A DNA stretch of 64,000 bases from Oscillospiraceae bacterium. GTDB lineage: Bacteria > Bacillota > Clostridia > Oscillospirales > Ruminococcaceae. Numbering within the stretch: position 1 is the first letter of the stretch; each line of letters begins with the position of its first letter. Of the stretch, positions 56,391-64,000 are shown piece after piece. The stretch covers positions 133,464 to 197,463 of the forward strand of contig JAJQGJ010000012.1 in the NCBI GenBank assembly GCA_021200565.1, given 5' to 3'. Under the pieces are notes generated by a model. The model worked only from the letters and a program-made list of their open reading frames with translations, had not been told where the DNA came from and did no database searches. A program made the translations under genes and the position numbers.

Positions 56391-57842
56391 ATGTCACAAG
56401 ACTCAAAGAAAGCAGAATTATTCGAGCGCACGCCGATTCCTAAGGCGATTCTCACTATGGCTGTGCCGACGGTGCTGTCGAGCCTCGTTATGGTCATATA
56501 TAACCTTGCGGATACATATTTCGTAGGATACTTGAACGACCCGATTCAGAATGCCGCTGTCACTCTGGCAGCGCCGGTGCTTTTGGCGTTCAATGCTGTC
56601 AACAATCTGTTCGGAGTCGGTGCCGGTTCTGCTATGAGCAGAGGCTTGGGCAGGAAGGATTATGACGACGTCCGGCGTTCAAGCTCGTTTGGGTTCTATG
56701 CAGCTCTTTTCTGCGCTGCGATGTTCTCGCTTCTCTGCACCGTCCTGCGCACGCCGCTGCTGAATATTTTGGGAGCTGAAAACTCAACCATCGACGCCAC
56801 ACGGAGCTATCTCTTCTACACAACCACCTGCGGTGCAATTCCGGCAATCTTAAACGTCGTTATGGCGAATTTCGTCAGGGCTGAGGGTTCGACGCTTCAC
56901 GCAAGCATCGGAACGATGAGCGGTTGTCTTCTAAATATCATTTTAGATCCGATATTCATCCTGCCGTTTGGCTTGGGCATGGGAGCGGCGGGAGCCGGGC
57001 TTGCGACATTTATCTCGAACTGCTTCGCCTGCCTCTATTTCTTTGTCCTGCTGTTCGTAAGGCGTGGGAAAACCTACGTCTGCATAAGTCCTAAGATGGC
57101 GAAGCCGACAGGGGCGATTGCAAGAGAGGTCTTCACCGTCGGAATTCCTGCCGGAATCCAGAATTTACTCAACGTCACCGGCATGACCGTCTTAAACAAC
57201 TTCACCGCCGCTTTCGGCACAGAGCCAGTTGCGGCGATGGGAATTGCCTACAAAATAAATATGATCCCCATGTATATCGGCATGGGAATCTCTCAGGGCA
57301 TTATGCCGCTTGTCGGGTACACCTTTGCAAGCAAGAATATAAAGCGCATGAAGGAGTGCATCTACTTCACAGCAAAAATCACCCTTGCGATTCTTTTCAC
57401 AATGGCTGTACTCTGCTTTGCGTTTGCGCCCGGGCTAATCCGGCTCTTTATCAATAGCGATTCGGTCATCGACTATGGCACAAGGTTCCTTAGAGGCATG
57501 TGCCTTGGAATCCCGTTCTTGGGATTCGATTTCCTCGGCGTCGGAGTCTATCAGGCTTGCGGAAAAGGTCACATCAGCCTCAGCTTTGCGTTGGCAAGAA
57601 AGGTGGCTCTTGAGATACCTGCGCTGTTCATCCTGAACGCCGTTTACCCACTCTATGGGCTCGCATATGCCCAGCCGATCACGGAATTTATACTGGCGAT
57701 TGCGGCGGCTATTGTTCTTAGAAAATTGATAAAAAAAAGCGGAATTGTAGGGGCGGATATCATCCGCCCGCTATTCAATCCGCAGGGTTTCGGGCGGATA
57801 ATATCCGCCCCTACATTTTTCTATTTATTCCACTATTTTTAA
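56391..57842 (+). CDS. MATE family efflux transporter; C-terminal tail encoded within a palindromic repeat
   Basis: LADTYFVGYLNDP, GVGAGSAMSRGLGRKDYDDV; tail ...SGIVGADIIRPLFNPQGFGRIISAPTFFYLFHYF. Confidence 0.93.
   Translation: MSQDSKKAELFERTPIPKAILTMAVPTVLSSLVMVIYNLADTYFVGYLNDPIQNAAVTLAAPVLLAFNAVNNLFGVGAGSAMSRGLGRKDYDDVRRSSSFGFYAALFCAAMFSLLCTVLRTPLLNILGAENSTIDATRSYLFYTTTCGAIPAILNVVMANFVRAEGSTLHASIGTMSGCLLNIILDPIFILPFGLGMGAAGAGLATFISNCFACLYFFVLLFVRRGKTYVCISPKMAKPTGAIAREVFTVGIPAGIQNLLNVTGMTVLNNFTAAFGTEPVAAMGIAYKINMIPMYIGMGISQGIMPLVGYTFASKNIKRMKECIYFTAKITLAILFTMAVLCFAFAPGLIRLFINSDSVIDYGTRFLRGMCLGIPFLGFDFLGVGVYQACGKGHISLSFALARKVALEIPALFILNAVYPLYGLAYAQPITEFILAIAAAIVLRKLIKKSGIVGADIIRPLFNPQGFGRIISAPTFFYLFHYF
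57747..57815. repeat. GTAGGGGCGGATATCATCCGCCC...GGGCGGATAATATCCGCCCCTAC repeat
   Basis: Same family as 5546-5613; overlaps the 3' end of the MATE ORF. Confidence 0.9.
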
Positions 57843-59594
57843 CCCCAACTCTTTGAGTTGAACTTCATCAACCTCTGTCGGGCAGTTGCTCATGAGTTCG
57901 CTGGCATTCTGAACCTTCGGGAAGGCTACTACGTCTCTTAGGCTGTCGGCGTCGCAGAGAAGCATTGCAAGTCTGTCAAGTCCCATTCCCAAGCCTCCGT
58001 GCGGCGGTGCGCCGTATTTATAGGCGTCAACTAAGAAGCCGAACTTGGCGGCTATCTCCTCATCAGTCATGCCTAAGGCTCTGAACATGTGCTCCTGGAG
58101 CTCTCTATCAGTAATTCTCATCGAGCCGGAGCAGAGCTCAACGCCGTTGAGAACCAGATCGTAGCACTTTGCTCTGACATTGGCAGGATCAGTGTCGAGA
58201 TACTCAAGGCACTCGTCAAGCGGCATCGTAAACGGATGGTGCATAGCGTCCCAGTGCCCGGTTTCGTCGTTATACTCGAAGAACGGCATCTCGACGATCC
58301 AGAGGAGGTTATATTTGTCTTTCGGAATGATGTCCAGCTTCTTCGCACAGATAAGCCGGAGAGCTCCCAGAGTCGGGAGTACAATTTTATCTTTATCAGC
58401 GACGATGAGAACCACGTCGCCTTTTTCTGCGCCCAGGGTGGTCAGGATGCTGTCTAATTCGCCATCTTTGAGGAACTTCGCAAACGAGCAGTTCGGGGCG
58501 TCCTCAACCCATCTTATATAGGCAAGCCCCTTGGCACCGATGCCCTTGGCATGCTCGGTGAGCTTGTCTATCTCTTTTCTTGTGTATACTGTTGCGCCGT
58601 TCTTCACGACAATCGCTCTGACCGAGCCACCCATTTCGAAAGCATTCTTAAAGACAGTGAATTCGCAGTCCCTGACAGTTTCGGAAAGATCCTGAATCTC
58701 CATTCCAAAACGTGTATCCGGCTTGTCGGAGCCGTAGCGGTTCATGGCATCCTTATATGAAAGCCTCGGAAGAGGAGTTTCGATGTCTACGCCCTTTATC
58801 TCCTTGAAAAGCCGCTTCATGAAGCCTTCGGTGATCTCCAGGATGTCGTCAACGTCTACAAACGACATCTCAAGGTCGATCTGTGTGAATTCCGGCTGTC
58901 TGTCGGCACGGAGGTCTTCATCTCTGAAGCATCTTGCGAGCTGAATGTATCTATCGAGTCCTGCGATCATCAGAAGTTGCTTGTAAATCTGCGGCGACTG
59001 CGGGAGGGCATAGAAGCTGCCTTTATGGACTCTTGAGGGAACTAAGTAGTCACGTGCTCCTTCGGGAGTCGAGCGGATCATCATAGGCGTCTCGATCTCG
59101 ACGAAGCCGTTTTCATAGAAATATTCCCTCGCTATTTTCGCAATCTCGTGGCGGGTAATCAAATTCTTAGTGAGCTTCTCGCTTCTTAAATCGAGATAAC
59201 GATACTTGAGCTTCAGCTCATCATTGACTTTATCCGAATTCGAAACCTCAAAAGGCGGCGTTTGAGCCTTGGAGAGGAGCTTGAGCTCTGAAACACGAAT
59301 CTCATAAGAGCCGGTTTTTATCTCCTTATTGATACTTTCTCTCGGAGTGACAATTCCCTTTGCCATAACGACATACTCGTTGCGAAGAGTCTCCGCCTTT
59401 TCGAAGACGTCTCTCGGGGTGTCATCGCCGAAAGCGAGCTGAACCAAGCCGGTGCGGTCCCGGAGGTCTATAAAAATAAGATTTCCAAGGTTTCTTACTC
59501 TCTGAACGAAGCCACCTACTACCACTTCAGCTCCGCCCTCAAGCGGAATTTCAGCGCAATAGTGGGTTCTGCGCATGTTTCCCATTGTGTCCAT
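57825..59594 (-). CDS. aspS: Aspartyl-tRNA synthetase (Asp or Asp/Asn)
   Basis: RDRTGLVQLAF; YRYLDLRSEKLTKNL; RYIQLARCFRDEDLRADRQPEFTQIDLEMSF; GGLGMGLDRLAMLL. Confidence 0.97.
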   Translation of the reverse strand: MDTMGNMRRTHYCAEIPLEGGAEVVVGGFVQRVRNLGNLIFIDLRDRTGLVQLAFGDDTPRDVFEKAETLRNEYVVMAKGIVTPRESINKEIKTGSYEIRVSELKLLSKAQTPPFEVSNSDKVNDELKLKYRYLDLRSEKLTKNLITRHEIAKIAREYFYENGFVEIETPMMIRSTPEGARDYLVPSRVHKGSFYALPQSPQIYKQLLMIAGLDRYIQLARCFRDEDLRADRQPEFTQIDLEMSFVDVDDILEITEGFMKRLFKEIKGVDIETPLPRLSYKDAMNRYGSDKPDTRFGMEIQDLSETVRDCEFTVFKNAFEMGGSVRAIVVKNGATVYTRKEIDKLTEHAKGIGAKGLAYIRWVEDAPNCSFAKFLKDGELDSILTTLGAEKGDVVLIVADKDKIVLPTLGALRLICAKKLDIIPKDKYNLLWIVEMPFFEYNDETGHWDAMHHPFTMPLDECLEYLDTDPANVRAKCYDLVLNGVELCSGSMRITDRELQEHMFRALGMTDEEIAAKFGFLVDAYKYGAPPHGGLGMGLDRLAMLLCDADSLRDVVAFPKVQNASELMSNCPTEVDEVQLKELGLKIVE

Positions 59595-59596
59595 AG

Positions 59597-60898
59597 TTAT
59601 CCCTCAATTCCTTCTAATTCAAACATATCGTCGAGCAGTGTCGGCACAAAGCCGTTTTTGAAATCTTTAAGATTTACCGCCGTTTCAGTGCCGGTTCTCA
59701 TATTCTTAAGTTTTGCCTGTCCCGATTCGATCTCGTTGTCGCCTAAGACGCAACAGAACTTTGCACCGACTTTATTGGCGTATCTCATCTGGGGCTTAAG
59801 CCCTCTGCCTACTATATCGAACTCGGCTGAGTAGCCCTCTGTTCTTAATTCCTGGCAGAGCTTTGACGCCACCTCATAGGCTTTCTCGCCCATCGGAGCA
59901 AAATAGATGTCGGGAGTATTGGGATCCAAAAACTCGACTCCCTCGCCCTCCATCGTCATTATGAGCCGCTCAAGACCCATTCCGAAGCCTAGTGCCGGCG
60001 TCGGCTGTCCTCCAAGAGAAGACACAAGACCGTCATACCGCCCGCCTCCGCAGACGGTTCCCTGGGCACCGATTCCGTCATAGATGAACTCGAAAACGGT
60101 TTTTGTATAGTAGTCAAGACCTCTTACAATCTTCGGGTTGACAACGTATTCAATATTATAGGAGTCCAAAATCGACTGGAGCTTTTCGAAGTGCCCACGG
60201 CAGTCGTCACAGAGATAATCAAGTATCACCGGAGCATCCTTTGCAATCTCAGAGCACTTTGGCACCTTGCAGTCAAGAAGCCTCATCGGGTTCTTATCAA
60301 GTCTTTCAAGACAGGTCTCGCAAAGCTCCTCTTTTCTCTGGGAAAAGTACTCAACAAGCGCTTCCTGATACTTTTTTCGGCACTCAGGACAGCCGATTGA
60401 ATTTATATTGAGCCGAACGTTCTCGATTCCGCATGTCGAAAGGACTTCACGGGCAAGCATAATGACGTCGGCATCGGCATATGGTGAAGATGTGCCGAAC
60501 ATCTCAACTCCGAACTGGTGGAATTCCCTGAGTCTTCCCGCCTGTGGCTTTTCGTGGCGGAAGCAGGGAGTGATATAATAAACCTTTTGCGGGAAGCCCT
60601 CATTCATGAGCCCATTCTCGAGCATCGCTCTAACGACTCCGGCTGTTCCCTCAGGCTTTAAGGTGAAGGTGTGCTCGCCCTTTGAAGAGACGGTGTACAT
60701 CTCTTTTGTGACGACGTCGGAGGTGTCTCCGACAGAACGGACAAAAAGCCCGGTTTCTTCAAATGCAGGAGTTCTTATCTCCCGGAATCCGAAACGCTCG
60801 GCGCAGTCACGTGCTGCCTGCTCAACCGTTCGCCACTTGTTTGAAGCGGCAGGAATCATATCCTGGGTTCCCTTTGGTCTTTGCACTGAAAGTGCCAT
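59597..60898 (-). CDS. hisS: Histidyl-tRNA synthetase
   Basis: RPKGTQDMIP; FTLKPEGTAGVVRAMLENGL; CFRHEKPQAGRLREFHQFGVEMFG; VRGLDYYTKTVFEF; GFGMGLERL. Confidence 0.97.
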   Translation of the reverse strand: MALSVQRPKGTQDMIPAASNKWRTVEQAARDCAERFGFREIRTPAFEETGLFVRSVGDTSDVVTKEMYTVSSKGEHTFTLKPEGTAGVVRAMLENGLMNEGFPQKVYYITPCFRHEKPQAGRLREFHQFGVEMFGTSSPYADADVIMLAREVLSTCGIENVRLNINSIGCPECRKKYQEALVEYFSQRKEELCETCLERLDKNPMRLLDCKVPKCSEIAKDAPVILDYLCDDCRGHFEKLQSILDSYNIEYVVNPKIVRGLDYYTKTVFEFIYDGIGAQGTVCGGGRYDGLVSSLGGQPTPALGFGMGLERLIMTMEGEGVEFLDPNTPDIYFAPMGEKAYEVASKLCQELRTEGYSAEFDIVGRGLKPQMRYANKVGAKFCCVLGDNEIESGQAKLKNMRTGTETAVNLKDFKNGFVPTLLDDMFELEGIEG

Positions 60899-60917
60899 AA
60901 TTTTTCCTCCTTGATTT

Positions 60918-61003
60918 TACAAGCTTCTTCTGATAAAAAGAGGCGGCAATTCCTCAGGTTCGGGACGACTGCCGCCGTAGTACCATCCTGATTCCCGGGC
61001 TGG
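60918..61003 (-). promoter_or_regulatory. T-box-like antiterminator/terminator leader upstream of hisS (no room for complete Stem I outside mgsA)
   Basis: Minus: GAATCAGGATGGTACTACGGCGGCAGTCGTCCCGAACCTGAGGAATTGCCGCCTCTTTTT; alternative stems TCAGG/CCTGA and GGCGGCA/TGCCGCC. Confidence 0.5.
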
Positions 61004-61393
61004 TCAGGGGATTCTGTAGTCGAGGTCTCCCCTATCTAATGCCATGATCAATGCATCGGCTGTAGCGATATTTGTCGCCACGGGAATGTTATATACGTCG
61101 CAAAGCCTGAGAATATCTCTTTCATCCGGCTCGCTGACTTTCCGGTTAATGGGGTCTCTGAAGAACATAAGCAGATCAATCTCATTGCATGAGATTTTTG
61201 CGCTTATCTGTTGGCAACCGCCCTGAGAACCGGCGAGGTATTTTTCAATCTTTAGTCCTGTTGCTTCGGCGACTTGTTTTCCGGTAGTGCCAGTAGCACA
61301 GAGGTTGTGTTTTCCCAAAATTCCGCTGTATGCAGTACAGAACTGAATCATGAGTTCTTTTTTGGCGTCGTGAGCTATGAGAGCGATATTCAT
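61004..61393 (-). CDS. mgsA: Methylglyoxal synthase
   Basis: MNIALIAHDAKKELMIQF; LCATGTTGKQVAEATGL; GSQGGCQQISAKIS; LLMFFRDPI. Confidence 0.96.
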   Translation of the reverse strand: MNIALIAHDAKKELMIQFCTAYSGILGKHNLCATGTTGKQVAEATGLKIEKYLAGSQGGCQQISAKISCNEIDLLMFFRDPINRKVSEPDERDILRLCDVYNIPVATNIATADALIMALDRGDLDYRIP

Positions 61394-61545
61394 AGGCTAC
61401 CCCCTTAATAATATTACGGCATAAACCGCTTCTTATAGCATATCACATTATAACCAAAAAGTCAATCACTTTTGACGTAATATTTTGGTTAAATATTATA
61501 CCGCATTTCAGGGTGAAAGCCAAAATTTAAATGTAAAGCCGTTTC

Positions 61546-62034
61546 TCAGCCGCTTACTCCGAGCCCATCGTCGCCTATTCCATACATAGCCTCGAACTCG
61601 TCACGGTTGATGCCGTCCTCCCAGAGGATTTCAACCTCTTCCTCGTCCTCGTCGACTGTTGTGGTTGTTGCGGCAGTTGTTGTAGATTCGGTTGTCGTAG
61701 CCTTGGTAGTTGTGGTTGCGGCTGTTGTGGTGGAGGCTGTTGTGGTAGAGGCTGTTGTGGTAGCCTCGGTTGTAGCTTCTGTAGTGGTTGTTGTAGCTTC
61801 AGTTTCAGAAGCCTCGGGAGCGGTTGTGACAGCTGGCTCTTCGGTTTCCTCGGTCACTTCCGCTTCATCTGGCAGTACATCAGTCACATCCTCAGTTGCA
61901 ACCGTCACCGGCAGCTCTGCAGGAGTTATGTCATCAGTGACGTCGCCAGTTGTGACCGCATCGCCGTTTCCGCCGCATGCGGCAAGCATTAGTGCCGCCA
62001 TGACAGCGAGCACAATCAAAAGCGCTTTCTTCAT
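61546..62034 (-). CDS. Lipoprotein with Thr/Ala/Glu-rich low-complexity region
   Basis: Lipobox ALMLAAC; TTTTTEATTEATTTASTTTASTTTAATTTTKATTT. Confidence 0.8.
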   Translation of the reverse strand: MKKALLIVLAVMAALMLAACGGNGDAVTTGDVTDDITPAELPVTVATEDVTDVLPDEAEVTEETEEPAVTTAPEASETEATTTTTEATTEATTTASTTTASTTTAATTTTKATTTESTTTAATTTTVDEDEEEVEILWEDGINRDEFEAMYGIGDDGLGVSG

Positions 62035-62045
62035 ATTTTCACCTC

Positions 62046-62080
62046 ACGAATTACGCATTATGAATTACGAATTACGCATT
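62046..62080. repeat. ATTACGCATT short repeat
   Basis: acgaattacgcattatgaattacgaattacgcatt. Confidence 0.75.
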
Positions 62081-62170
62081 CAAAGTATATTTGATTTCCT
62101 TGCAGGAATACTATTAAAACATAACACGCCCCGCTTTGGGTTTTAAGCGGAGCGCGATCAAAGCGTTTTA

Positions 62171-62416
62171 TCAGCCGTTAAGCTTCTTAGCGAGCTGGGA
62201 CTTTTTCCTTGCCGCCTTGTTCTTGTGGATGATTCCCTTAGCAGCTGCCTGGTCAACCTTCTTGGTTGCAAGCTTTACTGCTGCGGCTTTTTCCTCACCC
62301 TCAGCTGCGTCGACCTTCTTGATAGCAGTCTTGAGTGCGCTCTTGGTAGCCTTGTTCTGAGCAGCCTTCTTCTCGTTTACCAGAACTCTCTTCTTGGCAG
62401 ACTTGATATTTGCCAT
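62171..62416 (-). CDS. rpsT: 30S ribosomal protein S20
   Basis: [40 protein letters not shown]...[20 protein letters not shown]. Confidence 0.97.
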   Translation of the reverse strand: MANIKSAKKRVLVNEKKAAQNKATKSALKTAIKKVDAAEGEEKAAAVKLATKKVDQAAAKGIIHKNKAARKKSQLAKKLNG

Positions 62417-62564
62417 AAGACACCTCCTTAGTTAATATTCTGCGGGAGCTTCCGCAAGCGGGTTTAACCCGCAGAGCAAACTTAGTTGGATATTGGTGCA
62501 CGACTGAGAGAAAGTGCAGACCCCAGGGGTTAATGACTCCCCGACTATTCAACAAGTATCATAT

Positions 62565-62587
62565 ATGACCAGTGGTCATGTGACCAC
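62565..62587. promoter_or_regulatory. Overlapping inverted repeats ATGACC-AGT-GGTCAT and GTGGTCA-TG-TGACCAC, operator-like
   Basis: Perfect IRs in the rpsT-gpr divergent intergenic region. Confidence 0.5.
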
Positions 62588-62670
62588 ATAATCACAAGCT
62601 ATAATATACCACTACTTGCCCGAAAATGCAAGTGTTTTTTTCGATTTTTCTTTGGAAAAGAGGATTTTTT

Positions 62671-63495
62671 ATGATTTTTCAGCCCGAAATTAAGAGAACC
62701 GACCTCGCAATGGAGCTTTCAGACAATCTACCGGAGGGAGTTGAGATAAAAAGCGGCAGCTCAGGCGGCTTTTCAGTCACTGATATATGTCTCAAAAACG
62801 AATCCGCCGCACGCTCTGTTGGAAAAGCCGTCGGAAGATACCTGACCCTCGAGCCACGTGACAGCTTCGAAATGATCCCGCAGGATGCTGATGAATACTC
62901 TATGACTCTCTCGGAAAAGCTCCGGGAGCTTCTTGGAAATGCCGGTTCCGTCTTCGTTGCCGGACTCGGAAACGAATGCATCACTCCTGATAGCTTAGGT
63001 CCGAGAGTCGTTTCTCACATATTTGCGACCCGCCATATTCCAACCGATGCGCCAGAGCTCGACACCGAGGGTTTGGGACTCGTTTCCTGCGCCGCTCCGG
63101 GAGTCATGGGTCAGACTGGAATTGAGACGTCGGAGTTCCTTGGTTCGCTTATCTCGAAGGTTTCACCAGACGCAGTCATCGTCATCGACGCCCTCGCCTG
63201 CCAGGATCCCCGGCACCTGGGGCGCACAATCCAGCTCACCGACGCCGGAATCTCTCCGGGAAGCGGTGTCATGAATTCAAGAAGCGAGGTCTCAAGGAGA
63301 ACTCTCGGCATCCCCTGCGTCGCCATCGGCGTCCCGACAGTTGCAGACGCAGGAACAAAAGATGAACCGCTGATGGTGACACCAAAAAACATCGACAAGC
63401 TGATTTCGACATGCGCAATGATTATTTCGGGAGGGATAAATAAGTGTTTGCATGCGGGATTGACGATGGGGGAATTGAGGCTTTTGACGGCGTGA
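62671..63495 (+). CDS. gpr: GPR germination protease (spore endopeptidase)
   Basis: TDLAMELSDNLPEGVEI; VFVAGLGNECITPDSLGPRVVSHI; GVMGQTGIETSEFL; VIVIDALACQDPRHLGRTIQLTDAGISPGSGVMNSR. Confidence 0.96.
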   Translation: MIFQPEIKRTDLAMELSDNLPEGVEIKSGSSGGFSVTDICLKNESAARSVGKAVGRYLTLEPRDSFEMIPQDADEYSMTLSEKLRELLGNAGSVFVAGLGNECITPDSLGPRVVSHIFATRHIPTDAPELDTEGLGLVSCAAPGVMGQTGIETSEFLGSLISKVSPDAVIVIDALACQDPRHLGRTIQLTDAGISPGSGVMNSRSEVSRRTLGIPCVAIGVPTVADAGTKDEPLMVTPKNIDKLISTCAMIISGGINKCLHAGLTMGELRLLTA

Positions 63496-63625
63496 ACCTC
63501 TCAGTCAGCTGCGCTGACAGCTCCCCTTAAAAAGGGGAGCCAGTGGTGCTACTCACAAAAAGGCTCCCCTGTCAAGGGGAGCTGTCTCGCAAAGCGAGAC
63601 TGAGAGGTGCCGCGAGCCGAAGGCG
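63494..63625. repeat. Composite CTCAGTCAGC..CTCCCC..AAGGCTCCCCTGTCAAGGGGAGCTGTC..GACTGAGAGG inverted repeat
   Basis: Long inverted repeat with nested hairpins; same family as 7340-7500. Confidence 0.8.
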
Positions 63626-63651
63626 AGCGGCGTCGCACAAAGTGCGACAAA

Positions 63652-63682
63652 AACAACCGCCCTGTAAGGACGGTTGTCTGAA
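63652..63682. terminator. Terminator-like hairpin AACAACCGCCCTgtaAGGACGGTTGT
   Basis: Inverted repeat near the minus-strand ORF end. Confidence 0.6.
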
Positions 63683-63692
63683 TTATTCTTTA

Positions 63693-64000
63693 TCACGTCT
63701 CCGCATCCGGGTCATATGCTGCGATGGATTCGTTCAGAGCGTTGACGTAATATTCAAGCTGCTCGTTATACGTCTCCTTGAGCTGTGCCCAGGTGGTGGG
63801 TTCCTCTGCGTAGGCAATGCCTTCGTAGTTATAGATTACCGCATAGAGCTTGTCGCCATAGCCTTCATAGTAGGTGATGACAACCTTGTCGATCTGAGTC
63901 GTCAGGTTGTAGCACTCATCCCACATCTCGAGCATTTCCTCAGTCCAGAGATATGTTTCCTCAAGCTGAACTCTGTCGATGTCGACAACTGTCGGATCGA
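63693..64000 (-). CDS. Hypothetical protein, C-terminal part (N-terminus beyond right edge)
   Basis: Frame of ORF 63693..63935 stays open to base 64000 (DPTVVDIDRVQLEETYLWTEEMLEMWDECYNL...). Confidence 0.7.
   Translation of the reverse strand, partial: DPTVVDIDRVQLEETYLWTEEMLEMWDECYNLTTQIDKVVITYYEGYGDKLYAVIYNYEGIAYAEEPTTWAQLKETYNEQLEYYVNALNESIAAYDPDAET

Noticed and set aside
61607-62146. 179-aa plus-strand ORF rich in Val/Ser
   Set aside because: Antisense shadow of the Thr/Ala-rich lipoprotein on the minus strand.

Overview
The window looks like a chromosomal segment from a Gram-positive, spore-forming anaerobe of the Clostridia type. It carries a spore germination operon, the GPR protease, rubredoxin with a flavodiiron protein, RlmB, SmpB/tmRNA, HisS/AspS, PrfC and AckA. 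Most of it is ordinary housekeeping sequence in short operons, with several families of short palindromic or tandem intergenic repeats. The accessory or unusual parts are: (1) a complete type I toxin-antitoxin-like locus at about 1.93-2.27 kb, with a 30-aa hydrophobic peptide missing from the ORF track and two convergent perfect-consensus promoters; (2) an orphan RelB-like antitoxin fragment and a CoiA-like nuclease beside it; (3) a MunI-like restriction-modification system (MT-A70 methylase, controller protein, endonuclease) with canonical-looking C-boxes at 39.2-41.0 kb, next to smpB-ssrA; (4) a 20-bp duplication of the tmRNA 3' end 196 bp downstream, resembling an integration scar; (5) an 851-aa protein that reads as a catalytically dead P-type ATPase; (6) a candidate structured ncRNA of about 240 nt at 53.8-54.0 kb on the minus strand; (7) an ECF sigma factor with a triple-repeat membrane partner and a putative autoregulatory promoter; (8) a T-box-like terminator/antiterminator upstream of hisS. 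All family calls come from motif recognition by eye. No database search was run.
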